Assembly: GCA_965153355.1 (NCBI GenBank)
Contig: OZ231126.1
Coordinates: 109,926,001 to 109,990,000, forward strand
DNA: 64,000 bases
Direction: 5' to 3'
DNA from: Flaccisagitta enflata
Taxonomy: Eukaryota > Chaetognatha > Sagittoidea > Aphragmophora
Shown: positions 31,881-43,816 of the stretch, piece after piece
Numbering within the stretch: position 1 is the first letter of the stretch
Layout: each line of letters begins with the position of its first letter
The notes under the pieces: generated by a model
Databases searched by the model: none
The model's input: the letters and a program-made list of their open reading frames with translations, nothing else
Told to the model about the DNA's origin: nothing
Program-made: the position numbers and the translations under genes

Positions 31881-32762
31881 GAAGACAGCCGCGCCATCCT
31901 ATCGTGGAGAAGAAAGGGGCGGCAGGGGTAAAGGCCGGAGTAGAATTCTGCGTCGCCATGATCCCGGCGCCATCGTCTTGCCAATCGTGGCGTATCATAC
32001 TGGCGTTTTCACGTATTATGGAAGAACTAGCGGTTGATCATCAATGGCGACTCGAGATGCTTCCCGGTAGCGGACAGGCGGCCGTCCTACAGCTACTCTA
32101 GAGGGCGGTCGGGAGGGTCCCACCGGGGCCCCCTGCGGCTCTCAGCGTAGTGTCGGTAGGGGGATGTGGTGCTCATGAACCAATTGTACCAAATTAGAAT
32201 ATTTAGCGTATGATTTGTGGAATGAGAATCAGTTCTAACTCTCCTGATCCGTTTCTCCATACCCATCCCGGGTGTGGGGAACCCCCCACTCAGCTTACAT
32301 TTCAGAGACGTACGTGCTGGAGTGATGGACAATCCTAACGGGGCGTTGGTACGTAGTATAGTATAGTTTGTACACTAGTATAGGCCACTTAGCGTATAGT
32401 CTAATTATTTATTTCAGTCCATCATTCCCGTGGATCTAGTATCGTTACCTTTTTTCTTGTTTAGCATGAAGACTGGATGCAGAATGGAGCAAGAGGAGCA
32501 ATTCATGACCAGACCGTAGCGATAGCCTGGACGATCAACGGTGGTAGGTGTTTCTGCTCCTAGAACCCATTTTCTGAATCTTCTTATCCTTGTGAGATCC
32601 ACGATATTTATAATAGTGTCTTTGTAATACTTAAAAATTTTTGTTTTTTGAGATGAGCCCTGGATGTTTGTCATAGCCTTGTAAATTTTTTAAAAAAAGA
32701 ACGGTTTCCCCGACAAGAAACTAGTTAGATACGAGATTTGAAATTTTTTTGGCAAATATTTC
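31881..32762. other. Non-coding 3' part of the BEL element
   Basis: No supported frame. A short AGTATAGTATAG repeat near 32355. Confidence 0.5.
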
Positions 32763-32774
32763 AAATGGGGGGAC
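32763..32774 (+). promoter_or_regulatory. Polypurine tract
   Basis: AAATGGGGGGAC lies directly before the 3' LTR, in the position where plus-strand DNA synthesis is primed. Confidence 0.7.
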
Positions 32775-33536
32775 TGTGACATTCTGCACATTCCCCACCA
32801 TATTCAGGTTACGAAGCCTTCGATCGCGCGGAGGAGTGGAGAAGATCTCTCGCCGTCGAAATCCAAGATGGCGACCGTTCGGCTGCAGAGTGGAGGAAAT
32901 CGAGGAAAAGGAGAGAGAATCTTAGCCTCGACGGAGGAAGAGGAGGCGCACGCGCCGGAGGTGCTGACTTCCGGTCAGGGCATGAATGGACATTACGCCC
33001 GAACGGCTTAGAGGAGAATCCACTTTGACCCCTCTAAAGAGATCCCACGATGCAACGAGTCTGTTATCATTGTTTCATTGCTGCCAAATAATTTCAAGTC
33101 TCGTGATACTTTGATTCATTTTTATTATTTCCAAGGTTAAGTAAAAGTAGCTTCCCTGACTTTCTTACTGACATTCGATTTCACGATCTCAGTTAAAGAC
33201 TCGATTTTGATGTTTTTTCCCCGACTTCCCTGCCCTGCGCCTAGATTGGAAACCGTTCGACAACATCCGTGTAAGTCCTTGACCTTTTTATTATTTTTGG
33301 CGCCATACAGAAGTATCCTTCATTGATGTACAGAGCTTGTCCTAACCTTTTTCCTTCTTCTCTGTCCGTCAGGATTCCACGAATAGACTGATTTCGCGGA
33401 CAACTTGACCGCTCATCTCAACAATTCATTCTAAGCGGGTGTGCGTTCCAAATCATTAGCGCAGCTACGCAGTGGAGTCAGTTCTCGCGATTACGCATCA
33501 GGAGCTTGCTAAGAAACTAGACGCTAAACGCTCTCA
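32775..33536 (+). repeat. 3' LTR (762 bp)
   Basis: Same termini as the 5' LTR (TGTGAC...TCTCA). From about 33060 onward it matches the 5' LTR apart from scattered substitutions and about six single-base indels. Before that, identity is visibly lower. Confidence 0.92.
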
Positions 33537-33541
33537 TTAGA
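33537..33541. repeat. 5-bp target-site duplication, right (TTAGA)
   Basis: Exact copy of 21105-21109. Confidence 0.9.
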
Positions 33542-34196
33542 CATAAGTATTGAAAAAATTGGGGCACAGCAAATCACTGAAAAGAACACCCATTTTTTAG
33601 AACAAGTTAATTTTTTTCCCAACTTTCTTTGGAAGAACCGTCTTTCATTGTTTTTTACTTTCAAATATATCAATCTCAAACTCAAATATTGGTTAAAAAC
33701 GATTGATAATTACCTGTAGTCAACACATTAGCCGTTGGCTGCAAGAAAATTTTGATATCTAGTGGGATTTTCATTGATTTTGGATGTTTTTCGAGGAATT
33801 TTGAAAGCCGAACAAGAAAAATGACTATTATTTTTACAAATCCGATGAAAACAGCCAAATTTTCAAGCAAATCGGGGGCCTATGAATTATCATCTGTGAT
33901 CTAAAAGCGTTCTTAGGGTCAAGTTCCATCCATTTGGAATTTCCAGGCAGAAAATTACAAGCTTCTTTGAAAAAAAAATGGAAAAAAAATTGATTTTGCT
34001 CCAAAAAAGGCCGTTCTTTCAGTGATATGCAATCCCCAACATTAAAAGTACCCAGATCTGAGGTTTGGCATAGTAAAACCGTCATACATAACCTACATCC
34101 TCTAAGAATTTGAAGACTTTTTGCCTAGAAATTTAGAAATTATAAAGGTTTTGCATATTTCAATTCGATCTAAAGACGGTGTAGGTTGTTACAGCA
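33542..34196. other. AT-rich intergenic sequence
   Basis: No gene or repeat terminus recognised. Confidence 0.55.
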
Positions 34197-34260
34197 TCTG
34201 TCACCCTATCTGTCACCCTATCTGTTACCCCATCTGTCACCCCATCTGTCACCCCATCAG
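34197..34260. repeat. (ATCTGTCACCCC)n short minisatellite
   Basis: Five copies of a 12-13-bp unit: TATCTGTCACCC twice, then CATCTGTYACCCC. Confidence 0.85.
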
Positions 34261-34559
34261 CAGAAAAAACATTGCAAACATTTTACCATTCCTCTACAAA
34301 ACATTCCCTGTGATAAGTGCTGGAAGAATCCTTCTAGGAATTCAATTAGTTCTAAATCGCGCCATTTTGTCCTTCAATCTCATTTGCATATTGCAGTTAG
34401 CGCAAACTTCGGTTTCTACTGATAGAGTTTCAGCTTCTTGGTGATTTTTATTTTGTTTTAACTTAAAACTATGTTGTTAGAAGCTAGTATTCTGATTCCT
34501 ATTCAGTACTTAAAGTAAATCATACCTTTTTATCTTCATTAATGCTCATACCTCTGGCA

Positions 34560-35215
34560 ATAACACCTCGGGACTCTGAGGCTGCTGCCAGGATTTTGAT
34601 CCTATGAAAATGGGGGTTGCTATTGTGCCAAATTGGGCAGAGGTACCTCCAAAGTTGTTTCAGGGCTAGAAAGATCATGAAAAATTGATCTAGAATCAAG
34701 AATAAGCAGGATCAGATCCTGTGCGGATTAGGAGAAAATTCAATATGAGTAAATTATGCTTTTTCCGGGCCCCATAGGATTATAATGGGGAATTTTTTCA
34801 AAAATTGAAAAAATCGTTTTTTTGGTATAAATGGACTATAAAGAGAGGTACCTCCAGAATTTTTTTTTTGGGAAATGGGTTAGATGTCTCCTCTACTGGA
34901 GTCAACTTTGGTTTTTATCTCTTTGCGGTTTGGTGTCAATAAAAAAAAGAAGTAGCCTACCCCCCCTGTTTTCCATGAAAATGGCCTGTAGTAACCATCT
35001 TCTTTTTTTTTTTAAGCTATAAAAATCAGCAAACAAGGTTAGGTCAAACTGAAATTCGATAGGTCAAAGCTTGAACTAACTTCTCAAAAAAAAATTTCTT
35101 AAAATATGTCAATTTCTAAGTTGGCTAAAAATTGTCAGCAGGGTGACAATTGTCAAAGTGTCACCATTTACATTGCAGAACCGACTTCCGGTTGGAACGA
35201 GAGGCTGGAATCTGT
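34560..35215. repeat. Diverged dispersed repeat, related to 42540-43130
   Basis: Shared order in both places: CATAGGATTAYAATGG, a T-rich segment with AAAAATTGAAAAA, CTATRAAGAGAGGTAC-like and later ACTTCCGGT. Too diverged for exact ends. Confidence 0.4.
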
Positions 35216-35343
35216 TATTTCATCTCTCTATGTCCGTACTTTTACAGTGGTAATGTTAACTGGACAACAGATAATGATTTTAGGTGATTTTTTTTTTAGA
35301 GAAAGTTTAACCCATAGTGAGGCCAAGTTTTGGCCAATACACG

Positions 35344-35489
35344 AACAAGACCGTATACACGGGAGCATTAGCCGCGGACGCCGGACGGGTGGACAGGAGC
35401 GGAAAACCTCAAAAAAGTGACTTTGTTACGGACTGACCGACGGACCGACCGAAAAGTGGATTATAGAGTCGCGTGTCCGCGACTAAAAA
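35344..35489 (+). mobile_element. Family A element, compact complete copy
   Basis: AACAAGACCGTATACACGGG, tag AGCCGCGGACG, GGGTGGACAGGAGC, short GACCGACGGACC run, GATTATAGAG, hairpin AGTCGCGTGTCCGCGACT and TAAAAA; 146 bp. Confidence 0.75.
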
Positions 35490-35608
35490 TGAATGAATGA
35501 ATGAATTGAATAAACTGAGGTATGTTTGATCAAAGAAATGAATGCAAGAAGGCATGAAAAATGTTCAGACAGTCCACTACACATGTTTTTTTTATAAAAG
35601 TGTGACAG

Positions 35609-35610
<2 letters not shown>

Positions 35611-35699
<89 letters not shown>

Positions 35700-35735
35700 C
35701 TCACAAACACACACACACACCCACACTCATAGACA
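35611..35735. repeat. (CA)n microsatellite
   Basis: About 42 uninterrupted CA units then CACAAACACTCACAAACAC variants. Confidence 0.95.
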
Positions 35736-35910
35736 AAGGAAGACCAAGAGGAAAAAGAAACACAGAGAGACAGATTGAATAATAAACACAGACAAACAAT
35801 CAATCAGACATCATAAGATGCACACACAGAAGAACATGCACTGAAAAAAGAGACTCCTATGCACGACTTTTTTCCGGTCGGCGATTAGCCGCCTTTATTG
35901 TAGACATGCG
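35720..35910. repeat. Family C dispersed repeat, copy 1
   Basis: After the (CA)n: GACCAAGAGGAAAAAGAAAC, AGACATCATAAGATGCACAC, AAAAAGAGACTCCTATGCAC, then CGACTTTTTTCCGGTCGGCG and GCCGCCTTTATTG. The same blocks in the same order occur at 55905-56098. Confidence 0.75.
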
Positions 35911-36896
35911 TGGACTCATGTAAAATGAAGTAGAACTTTGAGCGTATTAGATTTTTTTACAAGGACTTAAAAAGGAAGGGAAACAAGCGGTGGGTGGTGG
36001 TGGTGATGGTGGTGGTTGGTTAGTTAGTTAATAGTGGATGTTGAAGAGACGAATGACGAGAAAAGAAACCAGCACGATGAGGCAACGATGCTTCCTCAGA
36101 ACCATCTGGTCGATTTGATAGTTTGGATGTTTACTTAAATAATGTAAAGTTTAGATTATATTAAATTGACTTAAATCATAAAGTTGTTTTTTTGAATTTT
36201 AAAGTTGACTCATATAACTTGTGTCCTTTTTTTTGCGTACTCGGTCCATTGCGTCCATTGTTAGGTTAACGTTGACATAATTGACATCATATGTCGGGGT
36301 GTAATCGAAGACAAAATTTCATCAGTCAACATGTTTTATAGCAATATTATAGATATTGTTAATTTATATATTTCATCAATGAAAAGTGATAATTAGTTTG
36401 TATTTAGATTTTTTTTGCATCAAAAACTATTTTTTCTCCAAACTAACTGTCGAATGTAGGGATTAACATCTAACAAAAGGAAGTTTTTAAGAAAAATCTG
36501 TCATGTTTTAGGTAAAATTATAACTTTGCATAGAGATTTAAAAATTGTTATTTTCAAAAACATGGCGTCTTTCAAAAGCCTCATAAAATGAGGGCTATGT
36601 GTTTAAAAATGCAAAATTTCGCATTCAGAAGCAAAATTATAATTTTACACATCAACTTTCTGAACTTTTCCTCTCATTTTTTAGAGATATTTTCATGTTT
36701 TGTCAAATAACTTTGGTCAAGAGACATTTTTTTTTATTGTAATGTTTCCATATTTTTAAAGAAATCTGGAGTATAAATCTTTTTATTTTAAAACTTATTA
36801 CCTACTTAAATAAATACATATAACAATTTATTGTGACCGATATTAATATTTTGTCTTCGTTTTCAACCTGACGTATCGGTTATTTACTTTTAAAAT
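35911..36896. other. AT-rich sequence, no gene recognised
   Basis: Short GGTGGTGGTGATGGTGG run at 35990-36015; otherwise featureless. Confidence 0.55.
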
Positions 36897-36904
36897 TTCA
36901 AAAT

Positions 36905-37034
36905 TAGGGATGTGGAAGCGATTTACCGCTTCCATTTTGCAGGATGGGATAGCCACTAGTAGTTGAACTAAAAAATGGAAGCGGAAGCGGAAGCGGTGGA
37001 AGCGGCACTAAAATCGACCGCTTCCACATCCCTA
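36905..37034. mobile_element. 130-bp hAT-type MITE (TAGGGATGTGGAAGCG termini)
   Basis: Inverted ends TAGGGATGTGGAAGCG / CGCTTCCACATCCCTA. Flanking 8-mers TTCAAAAT (36897-36904) and CTCAAAAT (37035-37042) agree at 7 of 8 positions. Internal GGAAGC units are tandemly repeated (GGAAGCGGAAGCGGAAGC). Confidence 0.8.
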
Positions 37035-37042
37035 CTCAAAAT

Positions 37043-37667
37043 GGTACATTTTCGATTTATTGTCCTGCAGTGGGAGGGGGGGGCAACAGGTGCCGACTGA
37101 TGGACTGACAGCCTGCTTTCTACGACGCGAGAGCGAATTGAGAATAGATAGCATATATAAGGAATTAACCAAGAACAAATAAAAGGGTGCTTCGTTATCA
37201 TTTCTCGCTCAAACGTATTAAATCATTAATTCCGTCTTGAAATCTTTTTAAAAACCTGCGAAGGAATAAAAGAGGTGATTTTTATCAGTTACGCCCTCTT
37301 TGCAAATTACTCACGCATTTAAGCCTTTCTGTTCAGAGTCAATCTCTTTTTTGGGACGATCGTTTACAAGTCGCTCCCAATCTTATACGTCTCTCTTTAT
37401 ATTCGTTTTAACGTTGAAAAAAAAATGAAATCGCTGTGTATATCATCCTTCTTTCCTTAACAATTCACGAATTTGTGCGAAATGCAAATCGCGAAGGTGG
37501 TCCATTTAATATCGGGAGAGTTGTAGATGACAAAGCAAAGACGAAATCGTCGAGATGAAAGTTGCACAACTTCAACTACAACAAAACGATTCATCGTTGT
37601 TTGTTTTTAAGAATTGTTTTTCCATGATTTTAATTCCAGACAGCTTTCGGCATTCTTTGTTTCCACG
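37043..37667. other. Intergenic sequence, no gene recognised
   Basis: No supported coding frame or terminal repeat. Confidence 0.5.
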
Positions 37668-38576
37668 CAGGGCCGGCGATAAAATGGCGGGCCCCCCTCT
37701 AGCCCCTTTGGCCGGGCCCCCCCTACCCCACCTCAACTCTCCCTCACTAACGGACCGACTAATTGATCAATATAATAGGTTATAGAGTAACTTTTATTTG
37801 GCCTTTAACAGTCAGTCCCAATTCTACACTTATCATGTTACGACTTGAAACTTTGAATATCATATATCGATATAAGGACATATGCTTAGGTGGAATAAGT
37901 TTTGATATGCTGAAAGATGTTGAGATACGATTATGTGGATGAATGCGGAATTGAGACTGATTGTTAATCTGATATTGCTATTCTTTCTTGTTTAAAATTG
38001 CTACTGTAAAAACATTAATTATTTCAATTTTGCAATTTTTTTATAAAAAAGCATTTTTGCAAATCAGTGTTTTTCTTTGCTGGGCTCTGGCTATTTACCC
38101 ATTTAAGATACAGACCTGGAATTGATTTTTTTATTATCTTTTATATCTGTTTTATGAATTAATAGATAAATGCCTTTTTTTTATCAAAGTAGTAAAAGTA
38201 AAATGCACTTTATCTCAAAAAAATTAGGGTCTTGAGATTTTACTAATAAGCTGGTCTTACTTAATCTAAATGAGGCCCAGTTTTTGTAGGTTTTTAGTCG
38301 CGGACACGAAACTCTATAAGAGGCTTTGTCCGTCCGTCGGTCCGTCCGTCATAGTGATCGAGTTGAAAATAAGCATTCTCGATACTTTTTGTGTATGTTT
38401 GAGTGTTGGAGGTGCATTAGGTGTTGATGGGGCTTGGATGCCCCTGCCCACCCGTCCGCAACGATATTGTGACCCCGCGTCACTTGTTTATTCTGATTAA
38501 AGGGCCCTCCCGGGCCCCCCCTAGCGCCCGGGCCCCCCTTCTAAGGTGGGGTTGACCCCCCTTCTCGCCAGCCCTG
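37668..38576. mobile_element. Candidate hAT-like element (CAGGGCYGGCGA ends)
   Basis: CAGGGCCGGCGATAA at 37668 and TTCTCGCCAGCCCTG ending 38576 are inverted. Both subterminal regions are GGGCCCCCC-rich. TTCCACG occurs directly before the left end and 3 bp after the right end, an imperfect 8-bp duplication. A family A element sits inside. Confidence 0.5.
38291..38489 (-). mobile_element. Family A element, GTGACGC-stem subtype
   Basis: The plus strand reads TTTTTAGTCGCGGACACGAA (hairpin with a decayed arm), CTCTATAAGAGGCTTTGTCC, GTCCGTCGGTCC, ATGCCCCTGCCCACCCGTCC, GCAACGATATTGTGACC and CGCGTCACTTGTTT. GTGAC/GTCAC forms the 5' stem. Confidence 0.7.
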
Positions 38577-38769
38577 TAATTCCACGTAGTGCCCTCTATC
38601 AGACTGCAATAGTTGCAATATAGTTTTTTTCCCCGCATATCTACTTGTCTTAAGAAGTACATTCCAATTTGTCAGCCTGTAATCAACGTCTTAGTATGCT
38701 ACATGAAAAGTTTGATTTCTTTCTTGTCCAGTTCACTTCATCGAACATATACGAAAACAACTGATTGAA

Positions 38770-38922
38770 TTTTTAGTTGCGGACACGCAACTCTATAAGA
38801 GGCTTTGTCCGTCGGTCGGTCGGTCGGTTGGTCCGTCACGCTCGAGTTGAAAAGTGGGAAAACGCCTATATCCGCCCCTGCCCACCCGTCCGCAACTGAT
38901 GGCCGTGTATCCGGCCTTGTTT
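38770..38922 (-). mobile_element. Family A element, GTTGCG-tag, complete
   Basis: Hairpin AGTTGCGGACACGCAACT, CTATAAGAGG, (GTCG)n, CCCCTGCCCACCCGTCC, tag GCAACTGATGGCC and end GTGTATCCGGCCTTGTTTT. Minus-strand tag AGTTGCGGAC is identical to the hairpin arm plus loop start; the 5' stem GGCCG/CGGCC is perfect. Confidence 0.78.
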
Positions 38923-39925
38923 TATGGAATAATGATTTCTTCCTTGTTACTCGCTTTCAATATAAATGCAAATGAAGGTTTGCTCTTTTTTTTTCTGCCT
39001 TCAAATCAGATTACGAATACAATCAAGATCAAATAACTGTAAATTCCGATTCCCTTTGTTTTTATTTGGTCGTTTCCAGATCGTGAAATTTCGGTTTACT
39101 TATGACCTTATTCTTTCTTTCTTTCTTCTAAAATTGAAAAATTATCAGAAACTCAATGTGGTCCCAAATAACGGGCTCATCAAGACATCAAGAGGATACA
39201 GTAGATCTCGTCTAGATTTGAGATAATGGCGGCAAGCATTATGGAGAGACAAATAAGGGCAGAGGAGCAATATTCGGATCATAGACTAATCAAAGGATGT
39301 TTAATTCCCCATGATAGCTGGTTGCCATGGAAACATATTTCCATGTATTTTTGTTAAAATATCAATATTTTTAGAGATTTTTATTGAGAATATTGTCTAA
39401 AATCAAATTTGATACAACTTTCCCAAAGTATGTCCTATAAGAATGTCGCTAGTTGGTCATTGCTCGGGAGTATATCCATGTGTGACAACCCCTAGCAACC
39501 GCTAAATGAGCGAAATTCTTACAGAACATACTGTCGGAAAGTCATAGCAAATTTGATTTCAAGCAATATTCCCTCAAAAAATTTTTCAAAAAATTGATAT
39601 TTTAGCGAAAATACATAGAAATGTTTTTCCATGGCAAGAAGCTATCATGGGCAAAAAAGCATCCCTCTATTAGTCTATACTTCAAATATCACTCCATTGG
39701 CTTTACTTGTTTTTCTACAATGCTTGCCCCCGTTATCTTAAGTCTTGACGAGATTTACTGTATCTCTGACTTTTCCTGGGGATCATCAAATTGGAAGTGC
39801 CGCACTTCCAAATGACTCAAATTTTCTATCTGCAGATTTGACAAATGAAAATCCTAAGAGTAACGAGCAAGTCCAGTCACTGAAGTACCCAGGTTTTTTT
39901 TTTTTACTTTCATCGATTCCATTTG
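38923..39925. other. Intergenic sequence, no gene recognised
   Basis: AT-rich, with no supported frame or terminal repeat. Confidence 0.55.
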
Positions 39926-39927
39926 TA

Positions 39928-40660
39928 CAGGGTGTTTCACATCAAATGATATGTAAGAAAACGATGTTGTTCTGCTTGTAAAAATAAGACAATAATTCTG
40001 AAAATACATTCATTCATGTGTAAAAATGAAGGCCGCTGAGGCAGCCTAAAAACCGATCTTACCCTGCATAATTCACTGATTTCAGAAAAGGTTAATCTTT
40101 TGAATTTTTTTTTATAACACTTAAGTGGAAAGCCAGAAATCATTTTAAATATCGGGAAGAACGAGACAACGACTTCCCTCATTGATCTTTCATAAGTCTT
40201 CAATGTTTAAGCATGTAGTTTTCTTACAATTGAGCATAACTTATTGTTTACATGACAAAAAATAAAAAAAAAAAAAACAGCGGCTTATGAATTGCGGTAT
40301 GGAGCTCTTAAGCTTCAATTTTTTATGTAAAAATTTTATTGGTTCAAGTTGAGTAGTTTTGCCGCAATATAGATTTTAAGTAGAATGAATATTTACAGTA
40401 AACATATTTTTCATTCTGGAAGTTTTTCTTTAAATCATTGTCAAGTCTAAAGGGTTTAAGGATGATAAAAACATTGACTGTAAATATTTATTTTACTTCA
40501 AATCTATATTGTGGCTAAACTACACAACTTAGACCAATGAAATTTTTACATAAAAAATCAGAGTTTAAGAGCTTTATGAATCTTTTCACAGAATTGTTTC
40601 CTCATTTTCAGAAGTAGAATGACATCGTTTTCTTATATATCATTGATGTGAAACGCCCTG
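39928..40660. mobile_element. TA-flanked MITE with about 75-bp inverted termini and inner foldback
   Basis: TA|CAGGGTGTTTCACATCAA at the left and TTGATGTGAAACGCCCTG|TA at the right (TA at 39926-39927 and 40661-40662). Similarity extends inward through AAGAAAACGATG. A second inverted pair lies inside (about 40295-40400 against 40480-40590: TTTTTTATGTAAAAATTT and its inverse). Tc1/mariner-type boundaries; no transposase. Confidence 0.8.
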
Positions 40661-40989
40661 TATAATCGTCTATTATGAATGAGTACTTATCCGTACTTAT
40701 TTGTATTTTTTGAATATATGAATAAAACAAAATGGAAACGATAAGTACTACTTATCGTTGCTCAGTGTTCATGGTCAGAAAGAAAATCTAGTGTTATAAG
40801 TCACTGGTTCAAGCAAGTCCGAAGCGACCAAGCAGTTTTCATCATTGACCTTTTAATACCAGAAGCAACAATGTTCGCACAGTGGGCTTTTTTAGGCGAA
40901 CCTTTCTCAAAACCTCTAGTAGCTTCTAACCTAATTTTTCTTGCACAGTTCAACCCTGAGAGTGTACTAGATGCCCAAACAAGCAAAAG

Positions 40990-41900
40990 TTTCCAGCTTT
41001 AAGGGCCCCAGGGGCCTCAAAGGGCCCCAAAAGTAGGTTTTTGAGGAATTTCAGGGTTTTTTGACTATTATCATGTCTTATCTTGGTTGTTTATGGTAAA
41101 TTTCAACCCTATAGAGGTGATAGAGGCCCTAGCAAAAAAGAATTGTAGGTGGTGAGGGCCCTTGAAGCCCCTAGGGACCGTAAAAGTAGGTTCTTGAATC
41201 TTTCTTCTGTTTTTTTTATATAATTATATTTTTTTTTGTTGTGTACTTAAAATTCTATCTCTGTTAATGTGAAAGAGGTTCTAGCAAGCTAACTTTTTTG
41301 GTGTTATGGGCCCCAGGGGCCCCTAGAGACCGTAGAAGTAGGTTTTTTAGACTATTTTTAGGGTTTAGCGCTTAAAATCATAGGTTGTTTCAGTGTTTAC
41401 TGTAAATTCAAGCCTTGTTAATGTGATAGTGATTCTGGCCAGAAACCATAAAGTTGTTTTTTAGGGTATTTTTGGGGTTTTTGCTCATAATTATGGGTTT
41501 TTTGTTGTGTAATGTAAATTCTATCTTTGATAATGTGATAGAAGTACTAGCAAGCAAAATTTTTGGGTGTTATGGGCCCCAGGGACGCCTAGAAATCATA
41601 AAAGCAAATTTTTGAGGCTATTTTTTCAGGTTTTGTGCTTTTAGTCATGGTTTTTTTTTTTTTGGTGTTTACAGTAAATTTTAACCTTGTCATCGTAATA
41701 GAGGTTCTAGCAAGCAATACTTTTAGGTGGTAAGGGCCTCAAGAGCCCCTAAGGACCCTGAAAAGAGGTATTTTAGCCAATAGAGAGTATTTCTTTAAGA
41801 CTACATGTGCTTTTTTGTTGAATATTGTAAATTTGCACCCTATTGGTGAGATAAAAGCCTTTAAAAGCATTTTTTTGTATCATGGGCTCCAGGGCCCCAG
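40990..41900. repeat. Tandem array of about 130-170-bp diverged units
   Basis: Six to seven units, each with GGGCCCCAGGGGCCYCTA, a GTAGGTTTTTG block, a T-rich stretch, GTTTACTGTAAATT, AACCYTRTTAATGTGATAGAGG and TTCTAGCAAGC. Confidence 0.75.
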
Positions 41901-41914
41901 GAGACCTCAAGAAT

Positions 41915-42440
41915 TTCCTCCTCCTCCTCCTCCTCCTCCTCCCTCCTCCTCCTCCCTCCTCCCTCCTCCTCCTCCTTGGCACAGTTCCACAAGGTTACTT
42001 TCAAACCTATGTCCTGTGGTAAATATCATCTTTTAGAGGTACAAAGCTTGGCCAATATTATAGATTTACATGATTTGCAGCCGCCACCGCCTCCTCCTCC
42101 TCCTGCTCCTCCTCCTCCTCCTCCACCTACTCCCTTCAACAGTTCCACAAGGTTACTCCTCAAGCCAATCTCTTTTGGTAAATATCATCTTTAAGATGAT
42201 CAAAGCTTGGCCAATATTATAGATTTACAAGATCTGCAGCTGCCCCCGCCGCCTCCTCCTCCTCCTCCTCCTCCTCTCTCTCCTTCAACAGTTCCACAAG
42301 GTTGTTCAAATAATCCTCGTGAGTAATAAATACCATCTTTTTGATGATCAAAGCTTGGCCAATATTATAGATTTCCCTGCCTCCTTCCTCGCCATCCACC
42401 TCCTCCTCCTCCTCCTCCTCCTCCTCCTCCACTACAATTT
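41915..42440. repeat. About 155-bp tandem units each containing a (CCT)n block
   Basis: Three and a half units: CAGTTCCACAAGGTTACT, GTAAATATCATCTTT, CAAAGCTTGGCCAATATTAT, AGATTTACA, then (CCTCCT)n. The triplet blocks give artefactual P- and E-rich frames. Confidence 0.85.
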
Positions 42441-42539
42441 CTACAATAACTATCTCATCCCACATTGTATGGTTTACTAGCAACAAGTCTTGACTTTCAT
42501 AAGAAACAATGTTTCTCTAATAGTAGAGGTAAAATAGAC

Positions 42540-43130
42540 AAATTCCTATGGAGCAGATATTCAAAATGCCCTCTTCAGATAGGGGAAAGTAGCAAGGTGC
42601 TATTTCTCCAAAATGGTGAGAGGTACAAAAAAATGGAAACCAGTCCCTTGTAGGCCATCACCAAAGGTAAGAATTGACAAAAAAAAATATCTTAAGTCCT
42701 GGGTGTAAAAAAAAATAAAACTGGATTTTTTGCTCTTCCCCCTTCCATAGGATTACAATGGAAAGTTACTCATTGATTTTTAAAAAACGCATTATTTAGT
42801 ATTGCTGCAAAACTATGAGAGGTACAATTATAATGAAACCTGATTATGAAACCTTAGAGTTTCCTCTACATGTTTCAGTAATAATATTGTCTTAATGTTT
42901 GGGTGTACTATGGTTTAAAAAAATAATAAGGCCACTGCCCCAAATAAAAAAATCAGCCAAAATTGTGATTGGTATTTTACATACTAACCATTACCCCTCT
43001 ATTTCAGCCATAATTGGTTCATTTTTTTTATCTCTTGATTTTGACAAAATTGGCCATCTCAGCTTCCAGAGCCTGAGTCCAGGCGATTACATAGTGGGCA
43101 CCTACTTCCGGTCAAGGTATCATTCTATGG
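42540..43130. repeat. Diverged dispersed repeat, partner of 34560-35215
   Basis: CATAGGATTACAATGG, AACTATGAGAGGTAC and CTACTTCCGGTCAAGG are in the same order as the partner. No coding potential. Confidence 0.4.
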
Positions 43131-43371
43131 CTGGTTAATATCAAATATATATACTCTAAAGATTAGGTTTGGCGTTTTTTTGTTTCTCCATTTTTGGCCT
43201 AGAAGTGCCCTCTGAGGTAATGAGAAAGGTCGGCCTACAGTGGTTCGTAACTGTGCCTTGACCACTCTTTGTCTTTCCATCCCCGTTTTCTGTCTCTCCT
43301 TTCGAATTCGATTTCGTTTGTCTGTTTATCTATTTCCTGTCTCTCTGTCCGTCTCTTTCACTCTTTCTTTT

Positions 43372-43535
<164 letters not shown>

Positions 43536-43816
43536 CCACAAACTCACAAATCTCTTCACAATCTATTTTATTACATCGTACATCACTCACTTAATGAATA
43601 AAACAGAGAGAGAGAAATGGGAATGTAAGGAAGTTCAAAAAGGCGACGGTCTCTCAGGAGGTTGCCTCAGTGACCCAGCAGCCCCTTCTTACAACTGCTC
43701 TTCAGCATCTTCTCGTTGAATTGCCCTCTTTAAAAATGTAATTCTTTTCTTCTTGTTCGGTTTCAGGAGAGGACGCACGCCTCACTGAATTTGGCCTACT
43801 GAAGGGGAGAGTTTGA

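Larger units (their letters stand above)
21110..33536 (+). mobile_element. BEL/Pao LTR retrotransposon, 12.4 kb
   Basis: Complete boundaries: LTRs starting TGTGAC and ending TCTCA, perfect 5-bp TSD TTAGA, primer-binding site after the 5' LTR and a polypurine tract before the 3' LTR. The internal order gag, zinc knuckles, aspartic protease, RT, RNase H, integrase and the 'WYLPIHVV', 'YVDD' and 'LEMTAAE' motifs fit BEL/Pao. Coding is spread over several frames with breaks in gag and protease, so this copy is probably non-autonomous unless indels are assembly errors. About 3.6 kb lies between pol and the 3' LTR, unusually long for the group. It lies between the two host genes. Confidence 0.93.
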
